Of a stretch of 64,000 bases of DNA, positions 28,220 to 37,065 are shown piece after piece. The DNA comes from Cohnella ginsengisoli (GTDB taxonomy: Bacteria; Bacillota; Bacilli; Paenibacillales; Paenibacillaceae), in contig NZ_JAPDHZ010000002.1 of assembly GCF_029525555.1 (NCBI RefSeq), positions 1,339,868 through 1,403,867 of the forward strand. Direction: 5' to 3'. A model generated the notes under the pieces. It did not search any database. It saw only the letters and a program-made list of their open reading frames with translations, and was not told the origin of the DNA. Position 1 is the first letter of the stretch, and every line of letters starts with the position of its first letter. Position numbers and translations under genes: made by a program.

Positions 28220-29701
28220 TTACTTGCCTTGTGCCTCGATCGCCTTCTTGAGGTAGTCTTCAGCTTCCTGCAGCTTCGGCTGCGGTTCCTGCTTCCCGGT
28301 GGCGATCTGCGTAATCGCTTCGGAAATAACTTTGGTCGATTGCTCGAATGCGGGGTCCGTCAATGTAACGTCGGCAGCACCGGAGTCCATTTTCACTTTG
28401 TTATCCTTCATATAAGCGAGGAATGCGCTCGGCAAGCTCTGAAGCTTAGCCAGTCGGGACGCATCGTCGGCAAAGTCCGCTCTCAGCGGAAGCATGCCGC
28501 CCTTCTCCGCGATTTCCATTTGGTTATCCAGATTCCACAGCGAAACGATAAATTCTTTGGACCATTTCTTGTTCAGGTCGGGTTTGGCCGCCCAGATCAG
28601 GAAGCCCGAGCCCGGCGTGAACGTAATCCACTTCGTATTGTCGGCATTCTCGGCCATGGGGACCGACATGTAGCCCCACTTGAAGTCCGCGGGCGTCGAC
28701 TGCTTCATTTCGTTTTCGACCCACGTGCCGGTCGCCACCATCGCCGCTTTGCCCTGTACGACCTGCATTTGCGACTGCGTGTGATTCAGCGCGGCAAGAC
28801 CGCTCGGGAAGTACCCCTTTTTGCCCATCTCGTAAATCCGGTTCCAGCGCTCGATGTTCTCGGGAGCGAGGTAGTAAGGCTGGTTGAACTTGTGGTAGTC
28901 CTCGTAGACCTTGTCGAGCGTGCCCTTCTCCTCTGCCAGCTCATATACCTTGGGCGTGCCGAACGCATTGGTGATGTAATCCGGATAGACGCCGGGGAAC
29001 GTGATCGGGAAGAGGCCGGCCGCTTTAATATCCTCGCACAGCTTCAAAAATTCGCTCCACGTTTTCGGGTTCTCATTCCAGCCATTTTTCTCAAACAAAG
29101 ATTTGTTATACATCAGACCGGAGCCGCTTCCCGAGATCGGGAACGCATACGTATTCCCTTTTGTACGGGGAGACGAATCGAAGCTGCCTTCGAATGCGAT
29201 TTCCTTCAGCGTCTTTCCGCTGGCATCGTACGCTTTGTGATCCCACAGATCTTCCTGGGATTCCAGTTTGCCTGCTTCTACGTAGCTGGAGATGCCTCCC
29301 GGTATGCTGCCCGAGAACAGATCGAACATATCCTTATCGTCGTTCGCCGCGATTTTCGTCTGCGTAACCTGGGAGATCGTCGGAGAATACGTCACGTCGA
29401 AGGAAACGTTAGGAAACTTCTCTTTGAAGGACGCGATCGCCGAATCGAACCATGCGCGCCCCATGCCGCCTTCGAAAAAGCCGACCTTAAGCGTAACCTT
29501 CTCGTCCTTCGGTAGACCGTTCTCTTCGTAGACCTGGCTGCCGGCGTCCGAGGCGCTGGCCGAAGCGCCGGCGGATGCCTCGGCCGATGCGGACGGACTG
29601 GCTGCATTTTCATTCGTATTATTGCCGCCGCAGGCCGCAAGGGATGTAAGGACAACGACCGATGCAAGTGATGCTGAAGCCGCTTTCAGGAAAGATTTCA
29701 T
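28220..29701 (-). CDS. extracellular solute-binding lipoprotein of a sugar ABC transporter
   Basis: A 493-residue lipoprotein: basic N-terminus, hydrophobic core and lipobox SLAAC (Cys near residue 24). A Ser/Ala-rich linker is followed by a CUT1-type binding fold, with LMYNKSLFEKNGW and NPKTWSEFLKLCE as landmarks. AAGGAGGG precedes ATG 29701. It is the first gene of the ten-gene operon and is separated from the permeases by a strong terminator. Neighbouring lyase-like and oxidoreductase genes suggest an acidic or amino oligosaccharide as ligand (inference). Confidence 0.94.
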   Translation of the reverse strand: MKSFLKAASASLASVVVLTSLAACGGNNTNENAASPSASAEASAGASASASDAGSQVYEENGLPKDEKVTLKVGFFEGGMGRAWFDSAIASFKEKFPNVSFDVTYSPTISQVTQTKIAANDDKDMFDLFSGSIPGGISSYVEAGKLESQEDLWDHKAYDASGKTLKEIAFEGSFDSSPRTKGNTYAFPISGSGSGLMYNKSLFEKNGWNENPKTWSEFLKLCEDIKAAGLFPITFPGVYPDYITNAFGTPKVYELAEEKGTLDKVYEDYHKFNQPYYLAPENIERWNRIYEMGKKGYFPSGLAALNHTQSQMQVVQGKAAMVATGTWVENEMKQSTPADFKWGYMSVPMAENADNTKWITFTPGSGFLIWAAKPDLNKKWSKEFIVSLWNLDNQMEIAEKGGMLPLRADFADDASRLAKLQSLPSAFLAYMKDNKVKMDSGAADVTLTDPAFEQSTKVISEAITQIATGKQEPQPKLQEAEDYLKKAIEAQGK

Positions 29702-29841
29702 ATGGACCCTCCTTGGAAGTAAGAAACACTGGTTTCACAGGCATAGCCTTCGTACAATCGATTGATTTTAAACGCAGACGCCTAGCGTTTCACCTCCTGC
29801 ATACGCTCTTTCTGAGCGGAATCGTTAGGGATCCGCACAAA

Positions 29842-29929
29842 CTGCTGTATATTTGATTTACTATCCATGAACCAATTCTACCCACGATGCATTCGATTGT
29901 CAAACTTTATTTCTCCTTATGTACAGCAG
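29842..29929. promoter_or_regulatory. pair of CTGCTGTA sites flanking the operon promoter
   Basis: CTGCTGTA occurs at 29842-29849 (plus) and, inverted, at 29922-29929 (minus), on either side of the promoter. A third copy lies at 31487-31494 upstream of the GntR gene. All fit A[A/T]CTGCTGTA[T/C]A. This is the pattern expected if the GntR-type protein binds its own and the operon promoter. The assignment is inference. Confidence 0.4.
29875..29903 (-). promoter_or_regulatory. sigma-A-type promoter of the ten-gene carbohydrate operon
   Basis: On the minus strand, consensus TTGACA (29898-29903), 17-bp spacer, TAGAAT (29875-29880). The transcript would have a leader of about 165 bases before ATG 29701; no riboswitch is recognised in it. 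Confidence 0.75.
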
Positions 29930-29969
29930 TTTTATATAAAGTAATAGATTTATGAAGAAAATGTAAAGT

Positions 29970-29996
29970 AAAAAAAGGAGGGATCGCTCCCTCCTT
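29970..29996 (-). terminator. intrinsic terminator of the GntR-type regulator gene
   Basis: On the minus strand, AAGGAGGGA (29988-29996) pairs with TCCCTCCTT (29975-29983), followed by T7 (29970-29976). The stem overlaps the frame-corrected stop codon of the regulator (29995-29997), which supports that corrected gene end. Confidence 0.85.
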
Positions 29997-31384
29997 ACAC
30001 CTTGGAAAGCAGTTCATCGACCTTTTCGCACAGTTCCTGCTCCGTGATCAGGTCCGACCAATATCTTTTTTAACAGCCTGCCCAATACGTCGAAAGCCTC
30101 CGCCGACAGGTTCAATCGGCTCCTCGTACTGTACGTAGCCATAATCTCCCGATAGAGCGGATAGCGGGACGGACGGTTGATCGAATCGGGTATTTCGACG
30201 CGCGATTCGTTCAGCGACCGGACCGCCGGAATACTGTTTGACCCTTTGCGAATGATATCCTGCGCTCTTGAGGAAGCCATATAATCGACCAGCAAACGGG
30301 CAGCCACATGATCTGTCTTGCGCATTGACACTCCGATCGCGTGGAGCATCGTAGCGGGCGCTTCAATGAACGGGGCCGGAGACAAATCAAAGTCGATAGA
30401 CGAGTCCTTAAGCTCGTTCAATGCCATGTAGCTGGCCAGCATCATCGATACTTTGCCCTGGCGAAACAAATCCATGACATCCTTATTGTCCTCGATCAGA
30501 AATCCAAGGTAGTTGTCCTGCGCCTTGATGATCCGCTTGCACAATCGAATGCTCTCGAGGAGCTTGCTGCCTTCGAGTCTGAACACGCCGTTCGGATCTG
30601 GCCCGATATCCTCTCCGCTCTGCATGAGAAACACCGGCCAGCGCAGCGAGGAAACCATAATGAAATACAGCCCCAACCTCCCGGCCGCAGCTCTGGATAG
30701 CGTCTCGGCATGCTTTAACGCGTCCTCCCATGTCCAGCTTCCATCCGGTTCAGGGACTTGCGCTTCGCTAAAATGAGTTCGGTTATACGCGAGTACGATA
30801 GGGGAAAATACGATAGGGACGGCGTACTGTAGCGCTCGATAGCTGAACACGTCGTTTAAAAACGGATAGATCTCCTTCTCCGCCTTCAACGGCTCTAGCA
30901 TTTCCAGCGCGCCGCTCTCCACCAGTTCCTGGAAGTGGAGACTGTTCTGCGTAAATACATCAATTAATCCGTTTTCCAAATAGCTTTTGATCTGGCTAGT
31001 GTAGTTGGTCATGGTGATCGTCATAATCTTCACGCGTATATGCGGGTATAGCTCGCTAAAATCGTCCAGCAGTTTCGAAAGCAGGATGTCCTTCTCAATC
31101 GAAGAACTGACGCCTAGCGTAACGACGGTAGACTCATGGCTTTTCTCCGTTACTTTACTTCCGACCCGATTCACTTTGACGATCAGACCTTCAGCCACCA
31201 GCTCGTCGAGCCCTTTCCTGACGGATTTGTTGCTCAATCCGTACTGCTGTACCAACTCGGACTCCGAAGGAAGAAATTCACCTGGTTTATAGGTACCGCC
31301 TAAAATTCTGTCTCGTAGTTGTTCAATCATAAATTTTAATCGAGACCGGAATTTAGTACGACCTGATTTATGTTGATTCTCCAT
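29995..31384 (-). CDS. GntR-type regulator fused to a solute-binding-protein domain (one extra base near the end)
   Basis: Residues about 10-75 form a GntR winged helix (LKFMIEQLRDRILGGTYKPG, LPSESELVQQYGLSNKSVRKGLDEL, quoted in parts). Residues 85 to the end resemble a cytoplasmic family 1 solute-binding protein (YPHIRVKIMTI, AYNRTHFSEAQVPEPDGSWTWEDAL). It therefore probably senses a sugar with a recycled importer domain. As read it ends at 30014; removing one base of the T6 run at 30066-30071 gives LLKRYWSDLITEQELCEKV and a stop at 29995-29997 (462 residues). ATG 31384 is used; an in-frame GTG at 31402 is possible. Confidence 0.85.
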
Positions 31385-31595
31385 ACGAAAATGAGCCACC
31401 ACCTTTCCAGACGCATGTTTTATTCTTTAAAGCATTAAAAGCTTTTTTCTTAAATCTAAACGAAAAACCCTTCAAAGTAAAGCAATCTGCTGTATAACTT
31501 ATTACTTTTCAGGAACACCTCTAAGCGATCTCAGCCTCTTCATGAGCGCTTTCGGCGCCAAGCGATCGGCCGATCGGCCTTTGGCGATGCGGAAA

Positions 31596-31647
31596 ACGTA
31601 AACAAACCATCGCGGCGCAGGGGAGGATTTCCCTTACGCCGCCATGG
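31596..31647 (-). terminator. terminator-like hairpin after the amino-sugar operon
   Basis: The 31385-31695 gap contains the GntR upstream region on its right-hand transcript side (AT-rich, with a CTGCTGTA site at 31487-31494) and this hairpin. On the minus strand CCATGGCGGCG pairs with CGCCGCGATGG with one mismatch, followed by TTTGTTT. It would end transcription of the operon whose last stop is at 31696. A GATCGGCCGATC palindrome (31563-31574) lies beyond it. No gene is seen. Confidence 0.55.
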
Positions 31648-31695
31648 CTTTAGCTTCTGACTAGTAGACCCAATTTGCTGTCTTCTGTATTTTCC

Positions 31696-32748
31696 CTAGC
31701 TACCCATTCGAACTTCACGGCCTGACTTAGAGGACTCATAAATGGCATCAATAATCAAATTGTTGAAGTATCCGGTTTTACCGGAGGGCAGCGGCTCTTT
31801 CTCTTCGCGGACACATTCTACGAAGTGCTTGCATAACAGCAGCCGTTCGTCGACTTTCTCGTCGTCCGTCATCTGGATATCAATCTTTTGATTGAAAAGC
31901 TCCCCATGCAGCGTGCCGGAATCCAGTTTGATCGTCGCCCCGCCTTCGGTTCCCATGAGCTGCAGCAGCATGCCGTCCTCGTTGCCGTTATGGCTGGCCC
32001 AGCTGACGTCAAACAACAGCGTAGCGCCGTTATCCAACTTCACGAACGCCGTAGCGAGGTCCTCCACGTCGAAAAAGCCATTCCAGTTGTGAGTTCCCCA
32101 ATTGCCGATGCCGAGCTTGCGGGGTCCGAAGTTCGAATAGGTAGAGCCCGTTACGCTCGTCGGCGTCGGGTTGCCCATCAAATACAACGCCAAATCAAGC
32201 AAATGGACGCCGACATCGATGAGAGGTCCTCCGCCGGAATCCTCCATCCGCGTAAACCACGAGCCCCAGCCGGGGATATTTTTGCGGCGCAGCCAATTGG
32301 CCTTGGCGTAGTAGATCGTGCCCAGCTTGCCTTCCTCCATATGCTTCTTGAGCTGCCTCACCGGCCACACCCACCTAAGCTGATGGGCGATCATCAGCGT
32401 CTTGCCGGACTTGAGGTGCGCCTCTTGAATGCGAGCGGCCGCCTCCGCATGAATGCCCATCGGCTTCTCGAGCAGCACGTGCTTGCCGGCTTGAAGCGCC
32501 TGAATCGCCAGATCGGCATGCCATTTGTTGGGGACGCCTACGACTACGGCGTCGATCTCGTCGCTGGCGATCATCTGATCCGCCGAGTCGAAGACGCGTT
32601 CGATGCCGAGCAGGGCGGCAGCCTTCTGCGCGAGGGGCAGATGGGCGTCGGCAATGCCTGCGACTACGGCGTCGTCCAGCCGCTTGAACGCGGCGGCATG
32701 GACCTGGCCGATGGCGCCGGCCCCGATGATTCCGATGCGAAGGATCAT
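31696..32748 (-). CDS. Gfo/Idh/MocA-family oxidoreductase
   Basis: A 350-residue enzyme with Rossmann loop RIGIIGAGAIGQVH, EKP motif HVLLEKPMGIH, and the substrate-domain motif GGGPLIDVGVHLLDLALYL. ATG 32748 overlaps the stop of the upstream isomerase gene by ATGA and has GGAGGAG 6 bases upstream. It is the last gene of the operon starting with the NagB-like deaminase. The coupling to an isomerase/epimerase suggests a two-step sugar interconversion through a keto intermediate (inference). Confidence 0.9.
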   Translation of the reverse strand: MILRIGIIGAGAIGQVHAAAFKRLDDAVVAGIADAHLPLAQKAAALLGIERVFDSADQMIASDEIDAVVVGVPNKWHADLAIQALQAGKHVLLEKPMGIHAEAAARIQEAHLKSGKTLMIAHQLRWVWPVRQLKKHMEEGKLGTIYYAKANWLRRKNIPGWGSWFTRMEDSGGGPLIDVGVHLLDLALYLMGNPTPTSVTGSTYSNFGPRKLGIGNWGTHNWNGFFDVEDLATAFVKLDNGATLLFDVSWASHNGNEDGMLLQLMGTEGGATIKLDSGTLHGELFNQKIDIQMTDDEKVDERLLLCKHFVECVREEKEPLPSGKTGYFNNLIIDAIYESSKSGREVRMGS

Positions 32749-33578
32749 TGGTTCTCCTCCCGAGCCTGGAGCTCGTTCCACTGCTGCCTGACGAGCTGCA
32801 GGCTGCGGGCCATGGCCGGCATCGGGTCGTGGTCATAAGGCTCGTGCTCCAACGTCAGCGCCCCTTGGTAGCCGATCGCGTGCAGTTCGCGAAGCGTCCC
32901 CGCGATGTCGACGACGCCTTCGCCCAAGCCGCACGAGTCGTGCGCGCCTGCCGCCAGAACGTCTTTGAGGTGAACATGCTTCAAATACGGTGCAAGCTCC
33001 CGAACGGCAGCGCTGACATCGCAGCCGTGCGTGCCAAACCACCCCGTGTCCAGCGTAGCCCCGATCCAGGGTGAATACGGGTGAATTTTCGCGATAATCT
33101 CCTCCGCATTGCGCTCCGGATGATTCTCCAAACCGAAGAAGATGCCGTACCGCTGCGCTAGTTCAACGATCAATTCCGCATTCGAGACGTTAAAGGTGCT
33201 CGCGAGCAGCGGAGCGCCGATAGCGCGGGCGATCTCGAATCTGCGAGCGCCCTCTTCAACCGTCATGTTCGGCGATGAGAACGAAGCGGTATAGGATACG
33301 ACGGACAGCTCGTACTTATCCAGCAGATCTCGCGCCTTCCGCACCATCTCGTCCGTCGCAGTCGCCGGATTTAAATGTCCCACCCATAGTTCGATCGCAT
33401 TGAACCCATGATCTTTAATGCCGCTGATCAACGATTCGAATTTCTGCTCGAATGGACTGCCGTGGAAGCTCCGCATCGTCGCTTCCGCGCATCTGCCCCA
33501 ATCCTTGAACCAGTCGGTCACTTCCTTGTAGCCGACTTCCTTCGCCACGTAGTTAGCCGTCATGAACGCCCATTTCAT
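32745..33578 (-). CDS. sugar phosphate isomerase/epimerase (xylose isomerase-like TIM barrel)
   Basis: A 277-residue AP-endonuclease-2/xylose-isomerase-type TIM barrel. Visible landmarks are FNAIELWVGHLNP, FFGLENHPE (metal-binding Glu/His region), IGATLDTGWFGTHG, LKHVHLKDV and ALTLEHEPYDHDP. Metal ligands Glu, Asp, His and Glu appear in the expected order. It starts 45 bp after the ROK gene and is coupled to the oxidoreductase downstream. It probably interconverts an aldose and ketose form, or epimerises, within the operon's pathway. Confidence 0.9.
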   Translation of the reverse strand: MKWAFMTANYVAKEVGYKEVTDWFKDWGRCAEATMRSFHGSPFEQKFESLISGIKDHGFNAIELWVGHLNPATATDEMVRKARDLLDKYELSVVSYTASFSSPNMTVEEGARRFEIARAIGAPLLASTFNVSNAELIVELAQRYGIFFGLENHPERNAEEIIAKIHPYSPWIGATLDTGWFGTHGCDVSAAVRELAPYLKHVHLKDVLAAGAHDSCGLGEGVVDIAGTLRELHAIGYQGALTLEHEPYDHDPMPAMARSLQLVRQQWNELQAREENQ

Positions 33579-33623
33579 CCCGTATCTCTCCTCACTTCCA
33601 TGTATCCTTAACGTTTGCGCGGC

Positions 33624-34787
33624 TCAGCCTTCGAGCCATTCCATAAGCCGATGATTGGTCGCGATGGCCGCTACGCCTACTACGCCGGGATCCCTGCTTT
33701 GCTGCAGGGTACATCGCACCTCGATGACGCACAGCCGCTCCAGGTATTCATTGACTTTGTCCAATAATGCATCTCCAAGCACGTTAACGGTTACGCCGCC
33801 GAGCACAACGTCAGTAATGTCAAGCGCGGCGACCAAATTAGAAATGCATAACGCCAATTGCGAAGCGATGTAATGAAGCATCTCTTCGTAAGGCTCGCGA
33901 TGCGTCGTCGGGTAGCTTCCTGCCTGCCCGTCGTTCAAGATGTTTTCCAGGAAGCTCCACTTGCCGATCAACGGATGAATGCCGACCCTTCCTTCGATCC
34001 AGCCCACTTCCGTCTTGGACATCCGGAAGTTCGGATCGAAGGAGGTGAAGGCGATCTCTCCGGCCAAGCTATGTTTGCCCCGGCGGATTTCACCGTCCAG
34101 GATAATGCCGGCGCCGATGCCGGAGCCCAGCGATACGTACAGCAGGTCTTGCAAGGCCTCTCCGCCCCGCGTGATGTATTCGCCCCATGCAGCCGATTTG
34201 ACGTCATTGTCGATGGATACGGGCAGTCCGACTTGTTCGCTCAGCCGATCGATAAGGTCCCTGCAATCTCTTCTTCCTTCAACGCCGACGATCGGAGCGG
34301 CGAACTCGATCTGTACCGTGTCCGGATCCACGATGCCGGGGATGCCGATACCGACCCCGAGGATCTTCTGTCTGGATACGCCGAACTCCTCGATAAAAGC
34401 GTTAAGGATAACGGGCAGTCGGCGTCCGATCATCTCGTCTAGGTTAGGGGCTACCTTGAAGCTCTTCAGATGCTTGATATCCCCGTTCAAATCAACGAAT
34501 CCGACATTCAGGTAATCGCCTTCATAGATGACGCCGATGGACCATGCGGCATCCGGATTAAACCGAATCAGCCGAGGCTTTCTTCCTGCCGTGGAGATGC
34601 TCCCTTCGCCTAATTCGATAACGAAACCTTTTTCCTGCAAATAACTTACGATCTTAATAACGGTAGGTGAGCTTATTCCCGTTCTTCTGCTGATCTCGGC
34701 TCTCGAGATGGTATCTACCGAGGACAACAGGTCGAATACCGTTTTACGATTCATATCTTTAAGATGGGTTTGAATGAAGCTAGTCAT
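33624..34787 (-). CDS. ROK-family transcriptional repressor
   Basis: A 387-residue protein with an N-terminal winged helix (ISRAEISRRTGISSPTVIKIVSYL) followed by a ROK sugar-kinase-like domain with phosphate loops GVGIGIPGIVD and VSLGSGIGAGI. ATG 34787 has GAGGGG 7 bases upstream; an ATG at 34805 overlaps the preceding stop. The canonical ROK zinc motif (CxCGxxGC after GEIGH) is absent: here HSLAGEIAFTSFDPNF has no cysteines. It therefore probably senses sugar without a zinc site. Likely target: the operon promoter at 37843-37872. Confidence 0.88.
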   Translation of the reverse strand: MTSFIQTHLKDMNRKTVFDLLSSVDTISRAEISRRTGISSPTVIKIVSYLQEKGFVIELGEGSISTAGRKPRLIRFNPDAAWSIGVIYEGDYLNVGFVDLNGDIKHLKSFKVAPNLDEMIGRRLPVILNAFIEEFGVSRQKILGVGIGIPGIVDPDTVQIEFAAPIVGVEGRRDCRDLIDRLSEQVGLPVSIDNDVKSAAWGEYITRGGEALQDLLYVSLGSGIGAGIILDGEIRRGKHSLAGEIAFTSFDPNFRMSKTEVGWIEGRVGIHPLIGKWSFLENILNDGQAGSYPTTHREPYEEMLHYIASQLALCISNLVAALDITDVVLGGVTVNVLGDALLDKVNEYLERLCVIEVRCTLQQSRDPGVVGVAAIATNHRLMEWLEG

Positions 34788-34801
34788 TGTAATTCCCCTC
34801 T

Positions 34802-35890
34802 TCATTCCACACCGTGCCAGAGATCGATCGGTCTCTTCACTTGGGGTCGGAACGGAAGCTCTACTTTGTTGCCCGTTCTGGCGGATTCGTAGGCGGCATA
34901 GATGATCTCAAGGACAGCCCTACCGTCTTCTCCCGTAACCAAAGGCGTCTTATCTTGGGCGACGCATTCGATGAAGTGCTTAAGCTCCTGAGGATAGCCG
35001 TAATTAAACGCTTCCTCGTAGATCGTAAACGTCCAGCCCTTCGTCGTTCCTGCCTTCTCCGCCGCATAGTCGTACCCGTCAACGCTATAGGTCAACGCCG
35101 AGTTCCCCATTACCATATCCGCGTAGCTTACGCCTTTCGTACCATGAACCTCGATCTTGTCCTCCATACCGCCATGCTTTGCCCAACTGTCTTCCGCGAC
35201 GCCCAGCACGCCTCCCTCGAATTCGATGAGGATGACGGCGTTGTCCTCGCCTTTCGTGATCTCGTTGTGAAGCACGGTCTGCATGTGCGCCTTCACGCTC
35301 TTCACGCCCGGGTTCCCGCCGAGCATCCAGCGGAACCATTGGATGGCATGGCAACCCATGTCCATGACTACGCCGCCGCCGGACAGATTCATGTCATAGA
35401 ACCAGGGGCTGTGAGGACCCGAATGCTTCTCTGCCTGCTTAAGCATATAAATGTCGCCTACGGCGCCGTCCTGAACGAGCTGACGAACGCGTTCATACTT
35501 CGGTGCGAAGCACAATTCTTCTGCGTACATGAGCTTTACGTTTTTCGCTTTACAAGTTTCGATCATATCGTCCGCTTCTTCAAGCGTAACGCACAGCGGC
35601 TTCTCTATGATGACATGCTTGCCGGCATGAGCAGCAGCGATGCAGACCCTATGATGCAGAAAGTTCGGCAGGCAAATGTCGACGACGTCACAGCCCGATT
35701 CCGCAAGCATCTGATCGATGTCCGAATAGGCCTGCGGAATACGATGCTTGGCCGCGAATTGCTTGGCTTTATCCAGATCTCTGGCATACACGGCGACGAC
35801 TTCCGCTTCGGGAACGAAACGTTGATAGCACTCCGCATGGTAATCCGAGATGAACCCGGCTCCGAATATAGCCACTTTTACTTTATTCAT
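34802..35890 (-). CDS. Gfo/Idh/MocA-family oxidoreductase
   Basis: A 362-residue enzyme: Rossmann loop KVAIFGAGFISDYHAE, EKP motif HVIIEKPLCVT, substrate-domain motif SGGGVVMDMGCHAIQWFRWM. GGGAGG precedes ATG 35890. It lies 67 bp after the PfkB-type kinase gene and its stop touches the ROK gene. It is similar in layout to the enzyme at 31696-32748 but clearly a separate paralogue. Confidence 0.92.
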   Translation of the reverse strand: MNKVKVAIFGAGFISDYHAECYQRFVPEAEVVAVYARDLDKAKQFAAKHRIPQAYSDIDQMLAESGCDVVDICLPNFLHHRVCIAAAHAGKHVIIEKPLCVTLEEADDMIETCKAKNVKLMYAEELCFAPKYERVRQLVQDGAVGDIYMLKQAEKHSGPHSPWFYDMNLSGGGVVMDMGCHAIQWFRWMLGGNPGVKSVKAHMQTVLHNEITKGEDNAVILIEFEGGVLGVAEDSWAKHGGMEDKIEVHGTKGVSYADMVMGNSALTYSVDGYDYAAEKAGTTKGWTFTIYEEAFNYGYPQELKHFIECVAQDKTPLVTGEDGRAVLEIIYAAYESARTGNKVELPFRPQVKRPIDLWHGVE

Positions 35891-35957
35891 ACCCCATTGC
35901 CTCCCTTAATTTAGGTTGAACGATTCCCTCATTTTACCCTGGTTATGTCTCGCTGGA

Positions 35958-37058
35958 TTAATCTGCGTTATGGAAATCCGATAGATGTTGGATAAGCTGG
36001 GCAGGCGTCGGACTTGTGCCGCTCTTCACGTAATAACTGGCCACGGCGTTGCCAACCTCGAGGCTCTCTTCGATGCCAAGTCCGAGCAGTTGCCCCGAGC
36101 AGTAGCCCGCGTTGAAGTGGTCGCCGCCGCCAGTAAGGATAACAGGCTTCTCAACGGCATAGCTATCCGCTTGAGAGAATCCCTCGAAGCTCCAAGCGAA
36201 TGCCCTGTCCTTCAAATGAACGACGAGTTGATCGACGCCCGCGTATTCGTAAAGTTCCCGCGCTACGTTCTCCAAGTCTTGACCGTCCTGTTTAAGCAGC
36301 TTGCGGCCCACTGTTACCAACTCGTTCTCGTTCATTCCAAGCCCAACCTTGCAATGACTCTTGAAGGCTTTCATAAGCGAGAAGGCCTGACGAAGATCGC
36401 CTACGCTTTTTTTGGAGCAATCCGACAAGTCGATGAAAATCGTCTTCTCCGAAGCGTTCCGGGCGTTCGGGATAATCTCGTCAAGAAAGCCTTTCCAAAT
36501 CTCAGTGGCATGCTTCGTCTCGCTCCAATTCAACAAGCAAATCAACGGGTTGCAGTCGAACAAGGCAAGGAGCCGTTCCTTCCCGATGCTTTGAACCAAT
36601 TGACTCCAGTTCATGGAGTCCAGGCAGCTGACATCGGCCAGCATAACCTTCCCGTCCCGGAATTCAATAGCCGTCGATAATCCTGGATCCATTAAGGCAA
36701 TTACTTCATTGGGCTTTTCGGCCAGTCCCGAGAATTGCGGCCTCACTTCTTGGTTGCCCAAGGCTCCGATGCTCGTAAGCGGGAAGCCAAGCCTCCCCAA
36801 TGCGAGAGCCATGATCGGCATGTTGCCGCCGAGCTTGTTCGTTTGCTCAACCAGTTCGATCGAGCAGTTCTTGCCGCTCTTCTCAATCAAATATTGCCCA
36901 AACTCGCTCATGGTCTCAAAATATCGAGGACGATCCTCCTCGTCACGTTGCCGTACCGCGCGAACGACGCTGTCGATAAAACCGTCAAATCCGAGCATGA
37001 CCCCGAACTGCTCTGCATTCCGATACTTGAGCGCGATTTGTTCGGTGATTGGCTGCAA
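35958..37058 (-). CDS. PfkB/ribokinase-family carbohydrate kinase
   Basis: A 366-residue kinase with a PfkB-type signature near its C-terminus: ILTGGGDHFNAGYCSG (the GAGD anion-hole motif as GGGD, catalytic Asp present) and an N-terminal NKLGGNMPIMALALGRLG. The start is TTG 37058, with a purine-rich site upstream, 8 bp after the NagB-like gene. The enlarged N-terminal part is unlike ribokinase. Probable role: phosphorylation of the sugar or amino sugar handled by the operon. Confidence 0.85.
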   Translation of the reverse strand: MQPITEQIALKYRNAEQFGVMLGFDGFIDSVVRAVRQRDEEDRPRYFETMSEFGQYLIEKSGKNCSIELVEQTNKLGGNMPIMALALGRLGFPLTSIGALGNQEVRPQFSGLAEKPNEVIALMDPGLSTAIEFRDGKVMLADVSCLDSMNWSQLVQSIGKERLLALFDCNPLICLLNWSETKHATEIWKGFLDEIIPNARNASEKTIFIDLSDCSKKSVGDLRQAFSLMKAFKSHCKVGLGMNENELVTVGRKLLKQDGQDLENVARELYEYAGVDQLVVHLKDRAFAWSFEGFSQADSYAVEKPVILTGGGDHFNAGYCSGQLLGLGIEESLEVGNAVASYYVKSGTSPTPAQLIQHLSDFHNAD

Positions 37059-37065
37059 GCTTCCT

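Noticed and set aside
28229..29515. A 428-codon plus-strand open frame over the second binding-protein gene
   Set aside because: Same reasoning: a shadow of a clear solute-binding lipoprotein on the minus strand.
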